The position numbers and the translations under genes were made by a program. 64,000 nucleotides of DNA from Peltaster fructicola (Eukaryota; Ascomycota; Dothideomycetes), in assembly GCA_001592805.2 (NCBI GenBank), contig CP051142.1, forward strand, positions 1,984,001 to 2,048,000, given 5' to 3'. How positions within the stretch are numbered: the stretch's first letter is position 1; the number at the start of each line of letters is the position of its first letter. The notes beneath the pieces were generated by a model, which saw only the letters and a program-made list of their open reading frames with translations, was not told where the DNA came from and did no database searches. Below, piece after piece: positions 1 through 11,409 of the stretch.

Positions 1-333
1 GAGAGGCCTTTGTGGCGTAGCTGGTGTGAGCGCATTGCTAGACATGTTTGTCGTGTGCAGTGCTGTGTGGTGCGACGATCGCAGGGCGTGGCAGAGAAAG
101 GATATCTAGAGCATCGAGAGAGAATTGCTGTGCTCAACGAAGGCGAGAGCAATTGTGAGATTTCTGTCGGATGCCGAGCCAGGCTGGTACGTGAATGCTG
201 TTACTTTGTTCTATATGAGGTCTTGTTGTGAGTCGTGAACTTTTGAGCTCGCGTGGACCGCGTTGCTTTGCTGACTCAGCTGTCAATATATGTCGACAGC
301 ATTTCGTCAAGATAACTCAACCTCACAGCCAAC
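1..333. other. Window edge and upstream region of AIM41
   Basis: No convincing gene is visible. Short ORFs here have cysteine- and arginine-rich translations without recognisable motifs. The last part probably carries the AIM41 promoter. Confidence 0.5.
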
Positions 334-909
334 ATGTTCACAGTGCCTCGACACCTTGCGATTCGCCGTGCGAAGCTCGCATCATCACGATGGGTCTGCG
401 CATCGTGCCAGCGTGCGTACTCAGATGCACCTTCAGCACCACCTCTCCTCTTGAAGCTACGAAACGACCTAAAGACAGCAATGAAGACCAAAGATACACA
501 ACGATTGAACGTGTTAAAGTCACTGTTGGCTGATATCACGAATGCTGGGAAGACGAATAACCCTATACAGACTGATATGCAGCTACTGTCACTCCTCCAA
601 AAGCGATCGACTGCAGCTAGGACAGCAGGAGAAGAATTCAAGGCGGCTGGTCGAGCAGATCTGCTTGCGCAAGAGGAGACACAGGCGTCCATATTGGACG
701 AGTATGCGGGAGGAGTCGAGACAATGTCTGTTGCAGACATCACAGAGGCTGTTAAGACGCTTGTGCTGGAGCTGCGTTCTTCAGAACCAGGTGTGCGGGC
801 TGGAGAGGTCATGAAAGCATTGTTCAAAGAAGGAGGTGCTTTGGCGAGCAAACCTGTCGACAGAAAACTGGTTCCTGGCATTGTCAAGCAGGTCCTCGGA
901 GCTGCTTGA
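334..909 (+). CDS. AIM41: AIM41-like mitochondrial GatB/YqeY-domain protein
   Basis: A single uninterrupted exon encodes 191 residues. The first 30 or so are rich in Arg, Ser and Ala with no acidic residue (start MFTVPRHLAIRRAK), as expected of a mitochondrial presequence. From residue 40 to the end the protein matches the YqeY/GatB C-terminal-like fold: a helical start LLKLRNDLKTAMK, then ETQASILDEY and the closing KLVPGIVKQVLG. The family resembles the tail of the GatB amidotransferase subunit and is thought to act on or near tRNA. The yeast member AIM41 is mitochondrial, but its exact reaction is not established. The ATG chosen is the first in frame and gives the presequence. Length is normal for the fungal family. 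Confidence 0.85.
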   Translation: MFTVPRHLAIRRAKLASSRWVCASCQRAYSDAPSAPPLLLKLRNDLKTAMKTKDTQRLNVLKSLLADITNAGKTNNPIQTDMQLLSLLQKRSTAARTAGEEFKAAGRADLLAQEETQASILDEYAGGVETMSVADITEAVKTLVLELRSSEPGVRAGEVMKALFKEGGALASKPVDRKLVPGIVKQVLGAA

Positions 910-1343
910 CCGTGTGCTGTACGAGTATCCTGGTCATCTTTAATATTCCACGGCACTGTCGATACCCAGTGCTGTCTGTACACATAGCACCCGCAGGAGC
1001 GGTCCCAAATATGCTGTTTGAAGAAGAGCAAGGAATCTCGCGCAGAGAATGTACAACACATATACCCGAAATGTATGGAATCTGGAGGCAATCCCAGCAC
1101 ACACGCATTTACAAGGTTTACCCTTGTCTCTACGGTGAAGCATCTTTTTGTGTTTTGGAACTTGGCTCACAGAGATCCTGTGCAGAATGGAAGCTGCTGA
1201 TTGCGTCCTATCAGAGCTCATTTGAGATGACTCCACCACGAGCGCTCGAAGAATGGCCAACCGATCCGTACGGACGAGCATGCACTGAAGCTGCGCTCTT
1301 TCCAATTTGTTCGTTCTCTAATATCCACAGACATCTGATCAAC
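910..1343. other. Intergenic spacer
   Basis: No gene supported. Overlapping ORFs on both strands lack family motifs. The region separates AIM41 from the decayed aldolase-like gene. Confidence 0.4.
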
Positions 1344-2229
1344 ATGGCTTCGTCTGCTGTTGAAGTCGAGCATGAAGCTCTACCCAAGACTACCGAGAAA
1401 TTGCCTTTGCAGATGAGCTCGCAAGGTGTGTGTCTGTCAGGCATTCCTAGCTTCCCATCCTTCTAGCAACACCGGACAATGGCAACTTGAGAAGACGGCA
1501 TTGGCTTTCCGTGTCTTTGCACGCAAGGGTTACACAGAAGGAATATCGGGCCACATATCCGTACGAGATCCTGAATAGCCTGAGAGATTCTGGACCAATC
1601 CGCTCTCGAAGCATTTTGGCTCACCGAATGCATCTGATATGATCCTTGTGGACTATGCTGGTAGTCTACCTGGCGGTAACATAGGCCTTACTGCAACCGC
1701 AGCAGGCCTTTTCATCCATTCCGCGGTGCACAAGGCACGAACTGATTGTTTTGCGGCATGTCACACACACAGCTCTTATGGTAAAACCTAAAGTGCGTTT
1801 GCGCGGCTCTCAGAAATGATCAGGTAGGATGTCCACGCACTTCTAAGGCGACACGCAGCCTGATCTACAAGGTGGGTGAGACATGCAGCGGACGACCCAT
1901 GCTGAGTGAAGACAGGAATTCGGAGACGTTGTGCTTGATGGGGAAGAACGCCATCGTCTGGCAGCTACTCTTGGACCAAAGAGTAAAGGTCTTGTCCTCA
2001 GTGGACCGCACAGGGCCGGCACTCCAGTTGTCGACGCCTACTACCTGTATACACTCTGATGGAGCGGAGTTGCCAGATACAACGACTTGCAGAAGCTGCT
2101 GCAGCTAACGACGTGCCGAAGGTCTACGTACCTGACAAAGCTGCACGCCATACTTTCGAGTGTGCGTTTGAACCAGAGGCTCTAGACTGCGAGGCTCAAT
2201 CGGATATGGAATGTGTGTTTGAAGAGTAG
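1344..2229 (+). pseudogene. Decayed class II aldolase/adducin-domain gene
   Basis: Three-frame reading shows a class II aldolase/adducin protein in pieces. The start MASSAVEVEHEALPKTTEKL leads to GIPSFPSF. Then come [45 protein letters not shown], the zinc-binding HTHS stretch, and a tail MERSCQIQRLAEAAAA ending in an acidic C-terminus. These match fungal short class II aldolase proteins of about 290 residues in order. The copy cannot be translated: a stop follows SFPSF, a one-base shift follows QHR, further stops lie after VRDPE, after SYGKT and after EMIR, and the stretch between about 1,830 and 2,050 is scrambled. This is the host's own gene family decayed in place. Intact paralogues would be expected elsewhere in the genome. 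Confidence 0.75.
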
Positions 2230-2612
2230 ATCATGAGAACCTCAAATCATCTCTCGCCACTATGTACGAGTACATCCTCTAGATAGACGGTGCCAAGACT
2301 CTTCCTTTGTCGTTCGATACAAAGAAGTGAGCGTATACGTGTAGTGAATGCTCAATGGCTGAACACTATGAAGCCGAGATGTGCGATGGTGTTTACAAGG
2401 TACGAGGGTCATGTTTGGCACGAATATTGCGTTGACACGCTGCAATAAGAGTCCTTGTGAGATTGAGTCTTATTCTTGCTCAATCTACAATAGCAGCACA
2501 ATTGTGCAATGCTCCCAAATAACCATCGTAACACCATCGCTGAATATACACGAGAGGTAAGTGTATGTCCTTTTGTCATGGCGCGAGTGTGTCCAAGAAA
2601 GAGAAAGATCGA

Positions 2613-4104
2613 CTACAAGAGTCCAGGGCCGACAAGCATCACCTCAGGGTTGTAGTTCTCCCAGTCACAGTTCGCGGAGATATTGTGGGTGCCCTGGTTC
2701 CATTGAACGACGCCTCCGTTCCTCATGACGGCGGCCTCTGGCGTGATTACCGCACCGTTGTTCAGCACCTCTGGTGGAAATTGAACGTGAGACATGACTG
2801 GTGAACCTGGATAAGCCACGAGGGAGGATGTGTAGCTTCCGACGGTCGCGCTGATGGTAGCCTCAGATGTGACTACTCCCCAGAAGAAGAGGGCATCCTG
2901 AACGAAGTCTGCGTTACGAATGGGAACTGTTGCACCACTGGCACACGATACACCCTTTGGATGGGTTCTGTACCATGCAACCACCGTATCCGCGGTCACC
3001 TGAGGTGCGGAGCCGCTCTTCATCCAGGTTATGTAGTATGTAGCGATCGTTCGCCAGGCCGAATGGTTCATTCTAGTAACGTAGTTGGCCATGTTTCCAA
3101 GTTGAACATAATCTGGAGCAAGAGGGTCGGTGGAAGGGAGATCTCGAAGGTAGTGCGACTCGCCCCAGTCGTTCCAGGTGAGCAGTTGAATCATGTCAGG
3201 CTTGAAGGCATTGGGACCGACAAGTGACTGCCATCGTTGCGGAAAGAGGTAGTCGCTGTACTGCACCCAAGAATCCTGTTTATCGCTATTGTCAAGATCC
3301 TTGTATTGCCAAGGCGACACAGCTGCACGGAAAGAGTTAGCTTCGTGTTTATACATTCTTTGCAAGCAAAACAAGACCATTGCTCTGGGTTGTGAACTTA
3401 CACATGATGTAGGGACCAGTGTGTCCAGCTGCACGAAGCTTGTTCTGGAAGGCTTGGTCAACAGCGGTTGTCATGTTTGCATGAGTGTCCAGAGGCCAGG
3501 CTTGCCAGTTCACATAACCATCGGCCGATGGGTAGTCGACCATCAGCTGGCTTGCTGCTGCATCCGCATTTTGCTGTGCATCATTGGAGTATGTAGTGAG
3601 TGCAGGAGCCAGCTGGACTCGAAAGTTGTTCGCGCGTGCGAGGTCTTTGAACGCCTGCAGGAATGAGTTGCCGTACGGAGCATTTGTGCCGCCGAAGGTG
3701 GTGACGAGGATATCCGTGTTCCAGCGGTATGGTGAGTTGGGTATACTACTGAGGTGTTCGAGATTGTCATACATGACCTGCGGCGTCCAGTAGACATCGC
3801 AGGACGTGTACGACATGTCGAAGGAGAGCATCATCTTGAAGCCCATGTAGGCAGCTACACAATAGGCATCGTATGCTCGTTCGAACTGCCAGGTAGCGTT
3901 GTTGCTAGAATCGCACAATGGAGGAATGACATTGAGGATGAAGCCGTCGATTCCCATGGCCTGGGCGTTCTTGATATCCAATGCCCACTCTGCACCTTTG
4001 TATGACCAGGCATTCTGCATCATGAAGTGGGCAAAGACATCCGTAGCGAGAGCGGCGTTGAGCCAGAAGCATAGAGCGACGAGGAGCTGCATTGGTGACA
4101 GCAT
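2613..4104 (-). CDS. Secreted GH71 alpha-1,3-glucanase (mutanase-like)
   Basis: Two exons, 3402-4104 and 2613-3322, join across a 79 bp GT-AG intron so that YIM continues as SVSPWQYKDL. The product is 470 residues. The first 20 residues (MLSPMQLLVALCFWLNAALA) are a clear signal peptide. The mature part has the GH71 order: VFAHFMMQNAWSY at the start, GIDGFILNVIPP, MLSFDMSYTSCDV, then LLTWNDWGESHYL and a C-terminal sugar-binding-like tail from about residue 340. GH71 enzymes hydrolyse alpha-1,3-glucan in fungal cell walls, during wall remodelling or on other fungi. The catalytic acids lie in the Asp/Glu-rich barrel motifs, but I cannot assign them with certainty. Length and architecture are normal and both exons are intact. 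Confidence 0.9.
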
Positions 4105-5355
4105 CTTGTTCTGTTTATTATCGTATTTAGTTCTTGTTCATGGAGGAGGGAGAAGCAGGAGACAACTTACAGCGGTGTATATATATTGCAGGTGAAGTGC
4201 GGTTTTCGAAGGATGGTGGTTAAGGGAGCACTTGACCTGGTGCACAAGCTTGTGAAAACGCTTCGACGGTTGGCGACGGCAGGTATATGAGGGCGGTTCG
4301 GTGATTGTGGTTGGTCTCGTGGACCTTCGAGGGACGAGTCAATTGTAACAGCAAATGAGTGGCTTTGTTTGATAATGAATGAACGAATGAATGTGTGCTT
4401 GCTGCTCCGGAGCGAGCTTGTTGACAACCTCACGATGGGTTGGAGGGTTGGCAGTGGAAATGATTGATTGTTTGTAAAGGAATGGACTGCTCAAATGCGA
4501 GCACGAAAGGGATGGACGACTCGTTTCAATGGAGCAAACCTCGCAGAGGTGGCAGATGATGTGTAGCAGAAGTGAATGTGTGCAGAAGAAGGAGAGACCA
4601 AGGCGCTGGTGGCCGCCTGCAGAAAAGGATCTTTTAAAACAGTGATTGTGAAGGAGGTGATGTGCTACCGTGAAGGAAACTCTCTCACTCCTGCTTCTAC
4701 CCTCTAAAACACTCCTCCTGGCTCATCCTTGCCAGGTTGCTGCATGCCCAGGCGGCGTCTACACAGCATGATCCCATACCTTGTTGTGGGGACATTTGAT
4801 TTTCGGTGCAAAAGTCATTGTTTGTGCAGTAGTGAGATAAGATGTCAGGGGTGCGTCAAAGAACACTGCTTTGAGAGAGATATCCGAGCTAGGCTTGTCA
4901 ATGTCGTTGTTCTGCCAGCGGCTCGGAGCGGGTGTTTCAGCATGCGCCTTGTGTCGCACTGCACCGCACCCAACCGAACATCCTGCCAAGCCTGGCCATC
5001 TCATCTTGCAGCTTGTATTTCTGGATCCTGCATCCTGCATCACATGCAGGAACTGTGATCTGCACAATTGGAGCGCGCGTAGTCGACAAGCTCAAAAGTC
5101 AAAAAGCCTTGCTATCTTCCTTGTTCCTACTCTATATCCGGACCTGATCCGACAGATTGCAGCAGGCAATGCCCTTTCACAAACATTGGCATGCAGAGTG
5201 GAACCTTGTGCTCCTATCCACGGTTTCACAGGGAAGGAGGGAACAATCTTCCTCCTGAGGCGCCTAGTGTCAGCACTTCTGGGCGAATGACTGACTGCTG
5301 TCATGCAGCTGCACCATACCGGGCACTGCATATCTGACAGTCCTTTCATAAAATC
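4105..5355. other. Upstream region of the GH71 gene, no gene seen
   Basis: About 1.25 kb without a supported CDS. A run of TA repeats near 4178-4190 could serve as a TATA-like element for the minus-strand GH71 gene. ORFs at 4729-5058 and 4871-5290 have no recognisable motifs and overlap each other, so they are treated as chance. Confidence 0.45.
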
Positions 5356-6828
5356 CTAAAATCTATTATCGACTCTGAACAGCAGCGCTCCGAGGAAGTG
5401 CCTGGCCCAAAGGCCCATCAGGCCTACGGCTGCTTGTAGCAGGAGCAGCTCGCCGGATAGCCGGTCTTCCCTCAGTGGCCCTCGCCAGACCAGCCAGAGA
5501 TTGATCAGGGTGAGATTTGTGGTCGAGGTCACCGTGCCCACGGCATTTGTCTCCACTCTGATCAGCTTGACAACGTGTAGCAGTTTGAGCACCTCCCCAA
5601 CGATTGGTTTCAGAGGCTTGTCTTCGGTTACCACTGCAATTGACGGCTCCAGTAATCCGGTCCGGGTGTTGAAGCGTGGCAGCCTATGTCGTGGACACGG
5701 CACTAGTCCAAAGAGTTGTGGAGTCGAGTACAAGAAGTTGAACACCTGCGGCACGAACAACAGCAGTAGTGTCTTGCTGAAGTGTCCAAGGATGCCCACC
5801 ACTGCGAAGACCATACCGGCAAAGTAGCAGTACGTATCACCGACAAAGACCTTTGCGGGATACCAGTTGTGCCAGAGCAACGCCAGAGACACACCGAGCA
5901 GTGGCAAGAGCAAGTATATGCTGAACAGGTGAGCTTCGGCGGCAGGATGCGGTTGTGGTACTGCTGGCGAGATGTACAGCAGGTCATTCAACATGATCTG
6001 TAGTGCGATCACTATGCATTGTCCCACCTCCAGACCGTTGACACCAGCCAGCATGTTGATACTGTTCGGGCAAAATGTTGCAATGGCCGCCATGTAGAGG
6101 TAGTACGCTCCCCCAAGCTCGATGAGACTGGGCAAGTATGATCTCAGAAATACTGGTACGACGACATGCGTGTCGCCTGATCTCTCGTAGTACAACAACA
6201 GCATGGGCAATGCCGAGAGCGACGGAATGAACCATTTGTGCCGCCACCGCAGGTCGAAGATGTCGTCGATGAGGCCTAGAAGTGTTGCAAATGCGAGTGC
6301 ACAGAATGCAGAGTCATATGATGCGTGCTGGAGGGTGGTGTGAGCAGGTGTACAGCATGTGATCGAATGTCTTACCTTGTCGAGAGGAAACAGATGAGGT
6401 ACTCGCTCGAGCTCGTCGCCGTATGCCTCTCGACTCGTGATGTCTCCTTTAGCGATCTCACTGACGCCTCGCCTGTACGCGAATGGCAAGAAGGCAAGGA
6501 TGGCAAACAGGTGTACTGTTGCACACACAAGTCCCAACATCTCAGGACTACAGGGTATATTAGCAATGGCAAGGAGAACATGCAAGTATTCTCACATCTC
6601 AGTGGGATTCTTCTTGCTCATATCTTTGCCCTTGAAGCCTTTGGCCAGAAAGGCATCACCAGTCCATCGTATGAGTGCAAAGCACGATGTGAAAGCCAGG
6701 CCGCTGATGGCCAAGGACGAGAGCAGAGGCTCGCCATTGTCTTGCCATGTCTTGATCAGCACTGCAACGCTGGCGATGAATCCCAGACCGAGCAGCGACG
6801 TCTCAGTCCTGCTCAGTGGCTTCAGCAT
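5356..6828 (-). CDS. ALG7: UDP-GlcNAc:dolichyl-phosphate GlcNAc-1-P transferase
   Basis: Three exons, 6596-6828, 6376-6547 and 5356-6327, are joined by two 48 bp introns and give 458 residues. The second intron is in frame and without a stop, so an unspliced ORF looks continuous; removing it restores LDKHASYDSAF. The protein is a polytopic ER membrane enzyme of the GPT/MraY family. It makes dolichyl-PP-GlcNAc, the first step of N-glycan precursor synthesis and the target of tunicamycin. Visible family motifs are LIRWTGDAFLAKGFKGKDMSK, GLIDDIFDLRWRHKW, FCPNSINMLAGVNGLEVGQ, KVFVGDTYCYFAGM and PRHRLPRFN. The start at 6828 gives a usual N-terminus with a first transmembrane helix. It is divergent from SEH1 across about 360 bp. 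Confidence 0.93.
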
Positions 6829-7191
6829 GGTCCCAGTCGTATGATGTATGCTCGCAGTGTCCTGGTGAGAGAAGACATCATGTAGAACACATAGAACCGG
6901 TCTGTGCGCTGGTGTTTGCTCTTGCGTGTCCTCCAGGTAAATTTAGATGACAACGTCCGTGGAGCTATCAGCCCTATGACACTATCCATGCTTCCGTCCA
7001 TCATCGTCGAACTGAACGAGTCGGAGGAGGAAAGCTCATTGCTGCCTATGTCCTTCGCTCGACATATCTCAAGAGTGCCGATGAGAGAGTGGTAACGCAA
7101 GGCCAAGGAACCATGGCGCGTAATGCTTGACGAGTACATTGGAAGACAGGAGCTCTAGACAGACTGCCATTTAGCATGCGAAGACGACACC
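6829..7191. promoter_or_regulatory. Divergent promoter region between ALG7 and SEH1
   Basis: These 363 bp separate the start codons of two oppositely transcribed genes and must hold both promoters. ORFs on either strand here have no family motifs. No specific factor site is claimed. Confidence 0.5.
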
Positions 7192-8298
7192 ATGCAGCAC
7201 TTCAGTACTGGTCACAAGGACCTCATTCTTGCAATTGACTACAACTTGTATGGAAACCGCATGGTAACCGCAGGCGCCGACCACTTGCTCAAAGTATGGC
7301 ATCACAATGAGCACACTGGCGAATGGTCAATCACTGACACCTGGCTTGCACACGATGCCGAAGTGACGGACGTCAAGTGGACATATCCCTTCATTGGAGA
7401 GCATATAGGTTCCGTTGGCGAGGACGGACTGCTCAAGATCTGGCAGGAGGATGTCAATCATGCAATCAACTCGGGTCGTCGCTTTGTCAGGATTTTCCAG
7501 ATGACTACAACCACTGGTGTGCCATTCATGAGCCTGGACTTCAAGAGCATCGGCAGCGAGACTTATCTTGCAGCCATTACTCGCGATGGTCATATCACTA
7601 TCTGTGAACCGCAGGAACACGCCTCACTATCTGAGTGGAAGCCCATGTGGAGCGACCGCATCTGTACAGCACCCTCTAGGATGGACGAGACTAGCTTTCG
7701 TGTCAGTTGGCACAAGGAGAAGTTGCCAGCGTGGCCAGCAGTGTTTGCAGATCTCGATCGCAAGAGCATTGGCCTTGCAGTATCCGTTGGCGACACCGTC
7801 AGAGTGTTCAGAACAGACAAGGATCGCCGCTTCTACAGCGCAGCATCACTCGAAGGTGCCAAAGCATTGATCAGGGACGTCAGCTGGGCAAATGGAAGCA
7901 TGCGTGGCTTTGACACAATCGCAACAGCAAGCAAGGACGGCCTTGTCCGCATCTATGAGCTTCACAGTCCAGGCACAGCTGTCGCGCAGCCAAATTCTAC
8001 CACGGGCACTCAGACAGTTACCATGCGTCCGGCTCGATCTGGAATAGGAGCTGGACTGGCGGGTAGTGCACGTGGAAAGCGTGGTGATGATGACGACACA
8101 AATGCTCCAGGCGTGGTCAGACAGGAAGCGAAGATGGTGGCAGAACTTGACGCTCATGCTACACCATGGCGAGTGGCATGGTCCTTCGCAGGTGACGTGC
8201 TCATTTCCACAGGCGACGATGCTATCGTCCGCATGTGGAAGAAGTCTATCGATGGGAAGTGGCTTGAGGCAATCGAGATTGATGCCGGTAAGGCGTAG
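7192..8298 (+). CDS. SEH1: SEH1 WD40 nucleoporin, also SEA-complex subunit
   Basis: A single exon encodes 368 residues forming a WD40 propeller with no other domain. It starts MQHFSTGHKDLILAIDYN, the conserved SEH1 opening, and shows blades at GNRMVTAGADHLLKVW, DAEVTDVKWTYP, IGSVGEDGLLKIWQED, DTIATASKDGLVRIYEL and LISTGDDAIVRMWKK. A low-complexity insertion sits between the fifth and sixth blades, about residues 265-320, ending in an acidic run after GKRG. In yeast, SEH1 binds NUP85 in the Y-shaped nuclear-pore subcomplex and SEA4 in the vacuole-associated TORC1-regulating SEA complex. Nothing is missing compared with relatives. Confidence 0.92.
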   Translation: MQHFSTGHKDLILAIDYNLYGNRMVTAGADHLLKVWHHNEHTGEWSITDTWLAHDAEVTDVKWTYPFIGEHIGSVGEDGLLKIWQEDVNHAINSGRRFVRIFQMTTTTGVPFMSLDFKSIGSETYLAAITRDGHITICEPQEHASLSEWKPMWSDRICTAPSRMDETSFRVSWHKEKLPAWPAVFADLDRKSIGLAVSVGDTVRVFRTDKDRRFYSAASLEGAKALIRDVSWANGSMRGFDTIATASKDGLVRIYELHSPGTAVAQPNSTTGTQTVTMRPARSGIGAGLAGSARGKRGDDDDTNAPGVVRQEAKMVAELDAHATPWRVAWSFAGDVLISTGDDAIVRMWKKSIDGKWLEAIEIDAGKA

Positions 8299-8897
8299 GC
8301 GGGTTCGACAGTGCACTGCTCCTAGCGGGACCGTTGAGTGTGGTCCCTCGGGGAGGATGACTCAGGTAGTCCTGTGGCGGAGTTTCTTGGCGGAAAGAAG
8401 GACAACTGGGTAAGGATGCATGGGACAATTTACACCAACAGCACAAAGAGTGTGCAGCAAGTGCACAAGGCTTGAAGTCTGTGTGGTGTCGTTCGTCCGC
8501 AGCTGATCGTCCTCCGACACAACACGACCTCGCAGCATGCTGTCATTGAAGATGCTGCATTCTATGGAGACAGTGCGACATCAATGCCACCACCAACCAT
8601 AAAGCAGAGATATTGGGTCAACCTTGGCCGCGCCATGTGACTGTCACTGATCTACAGGACACGGCTGGTTACATTCACCCGTCGAAGACATCTACACACC
8701 ATTGCAGTCTTGGTAAAGGCATTAGTCGTCGGTTCGTGGCTGTCTATTGCTCGAAATGCTAGCAAAGTGGTATGATTCTATCCATCGCTCAGGATGCCGA
8801 TCTCACGGCTCGCACCAGCTATAAGCGTCAAGTAGAGGCCGTAGTGTACTGATGTTGCTCGATGTATTGATCTTTGTCGCGCCGTTGTGTGGTTCGC
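8299..8897. other. Intergenic, converging 3' ends of SEH1 and PRS5
   Basis: About 600 bp between two convergent genes, holding their 3' regions. No gene or repeat is seen. Confidence 0.45.
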
Positions 8898-10711
8898 TCA
8901 ATCGAAGTGCTGATAGAGTTGATGTATTGATTCTCCGTAGTGGTTGCGGCGAATGGCTTCGGCAAGCAGACCACTGACGTCCAGAATGTGTAGCTTCTTC
9001 ACACCACGAAGCTTTTCCTCTGGAATTGGAAATGTGTCGGTGACGATGATGGCTTCGATCTCGTCACACATCTCGAGTTCGTGTAGGCAGTCGCCGCCGA
9101 AGAGACCATGAGTCGCCATGCAGTAGACTTTATTGGCACCGCCTCGCTTGACCACAGTCTCGGCGGCTGCAATCCAGGATGCCGACTTGTCGATCATGTC
9201 GTCGACGATAAGGACTGATCGATTCCTCACATTGCCGACAAGTGTAATAGTGTGCTCGATCTCTGGGTTTCGGAGATTCTCCTCTTCTTCCTCGTCAGAA
9301 TGTGTTGCATCGCCGGTGCCACCTAGACCACGACCACCACGAGACGAAGCCATGGACATGAAACTCTGTGTCATCATATCAGGAGGGTCATCGTCGCTGG
9401 ATTGTCGATGGCCGTGTCCGGAAGTCGATGCTATCGACAGATTCGGAGATGGCGAATCGTCGTCAACGACATGACCCTGTCGGAGTCTGCCAGTGATGAC
9501 ATCGCGGGCGAGCTATAATGTCAGCGGTATCCTAATGGACGATCAAAATCTGCTCACCTCATCGCCTTCATCCTCTCCACCCTCTTCGTAGCCGTCCTCG
9601 TCGGGAAGTGTCTGCGACACACCTGGAACTGTGGTGACTCGTCTCAGCAATGCAGGCGGTGCTAAGTCATCCTCGGATGCATTTGCTGACGTCGAGTGTG
9701 CTAGAGGACTGGACGCAACATCATTGACGTTGTGGAAGCCTACTTTTGCACCACTAAGACCTCGTGCTCGACCTGACAATGTTCGTCTGTGATTTGCAAG
9801 CTTGGAGTTTGCGTGCAGGCTCGCAAGATCGACCTCCACAGGTATAGCCGGAGCTTGGCGGTGCTCTGGATAGATGCGCAGCTCGACGTCTTCTCCAGGC
9901 ATGGACTTGATGTCCTCGGTGCCGTCCACCATAGTATCCAGGACCGTGCTATTCAGCATACTAAGCGGAATATGTGGTCGTCTCCGATCTGTCGTCACAA
10001 TGCCGAAGCTCAACTTCAAAGCGTCGGCTAGAGATGTGACTCGCTTTGTGCCTCCTGGATTCTTGCTGACCACCACCGAATCTCTCCACTCAGGTATGTT
10101 CGACTTGATCCATTTTGCAATCAGAGGTTCTGCGACCAAGTTGTCCACCGGGCACTTGAAGAAACCTTGCATTTGACCGGCGTGGAGGTCCAATGTGATA
10201 ACATGATTGACTCCTGCAACGTTCATGAGATTGGCGAGCATGCGTGCGGTTATGGCGCCTCTGTGTGACTTCTTCTTGGACTGGCGGCTGTAAGGGAAGT
10301 ATGGAAGAACAGCTGAGTCTTGTCAGCTTCAATCAATAGCCTTCGTGGCCAGCCTTACCTGTAATTGATCTCGCGGAACCTCCTTTGCATGCCGATATGA
10401 GGATCAGCATTTCCATGACGGCATCGTTGATCCTGCTTTGGTCAGTCGTGTTGTCCTCGTGGCCACCTACTCGACGTACTCGTTACAACCGCTCTGCACA
10501 ATGAAGACATCCTGATCCCGAACAGAGGTTTCTGTGCAGAGTCATTAGCCACCATTGCAGACACCGTCGCGCACGCACTGATCTCTACGCTAGTCTCGCC
10601 GTTGCTGAACTTGCGAAGGTCGACTTGAGCAGGCTTCTGACCAAGGCGATCGCAAATGCCCTGAACGAGCAATGGATGCGAAGATCCCGAGAAGATGCAC
10701 GTTTGCCGCAT
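8898..10711 (-). CDS. PRS5: PRS5-type ribose-phosphate pyrophosphokinase with long insertion
   Basis: Five exons can be placed: 10579-10711, 10480-10531, 10359-10432, 9558-10312 and 8898-9512, with four introns of 45-47 bp. They give 542 residues in one frame. The enzyme transfers pyrophosphate from ATP to ribose-5-phosphate to make PRPP for nucleotides, histidine and tryptophan. N-terminal motifs are QVDLRKFSNGETSVEI and the PYFPYSRQSKKKSHRGAITA loop. The second half has SVLIVDDMIDKSASWI in place of the canonical PRPP-binding loop, then ATHGLFGGDCL. Between them lies an insertion of roughly 170 residues, Ser-, Asp- and Glu-rich, as in yeast PRS5 (a non-homologous region). The altered loop suggests a subunit that works with other PRS paralogues. 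Confidence 0.9.
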
Positions 10712-11409
10712 GTTTGAGGGAGTGTGTGAGTAGCTAGATCCCTCCTAAGACAGCCACATGAGCGGCATTGTTTGTTGTGTAGGTGGAAGGGTGCGGAAAC
10801 TCAAGTGACGTCGAGGTCTGCATTGTGAGAGATATTTCAGAAAAGCTCATGGCTTCAAGGGCTTGGGACCTAGCTTCTCGCGTCAAGCGAGCCGCACTAC
10901 CAGACACGCGGGTCTACGTCAAGCTCTATTCGAGAGAGCAGGCACGCGACACGATGAAGAAGCATCGAGAGAGGTCGCTGATGCAGATATTGAAGCTGTA
11001 GAACGTGCAATTTCGAAGCGTTAAACACAGGTCACACAATGTATACGTTCCGCGCGCTGGAAGCACATGATCCTGATCCAAACGAGCAGAGTGCCTCGTT
11101 ACAAGCACATAACAGCACGGTCTTAGGCTCGAGAGCGATGATACGTATTTACGCGGCTCTGAGACTACCGTGCGACTGAAGGGTCTGTATTACGCGTGCA
11201 AGGCTGGGCGAGAAACCAGGCTTTCAGCAGCGTGCGGTGAATATCAAACTTGTATAGGAGCGAGTGACGCCGATCCTTGGAGTTGGAATGACGTGTGCCC
11301 CACTGCATGATGTTTTCTTGCTGTGCTGTGCTTTCCAGCCATCTTTTCCTCTAATAACAACTTGGTCCTCTGCTGCTATCACGACAGTGCACCATCACCA
11401 CAACCAGCC
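10712..11409. other. Divergent spacer between PRS5 and the POM33-like gene
   Basis: About 700 bp. A 72-codon ORF at 10783-11001 has an ATG and a charged, helical-looking translation. It has no recognisable family and could be an upstream-transcribed leader or chance. No repeat is seen. Confidence 0.4.

Noticed and set aside
4871-5290. 139-codon plus-strand ORF upstream of GH71
   Set aside because: No recognisable motif, overlapped by other ORFs of equal quality. Treated as chance.
6822-7139. Minus-strand ORF between ALG7 and SEH1
   Set aside because: No motifs, in a divergent promoter region and overlapping the ALG7 start.
10783-11001. 72-codon plus-strand ORF
   Set aside because: Too short and without a family. 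Recorded only as part of the spacer.
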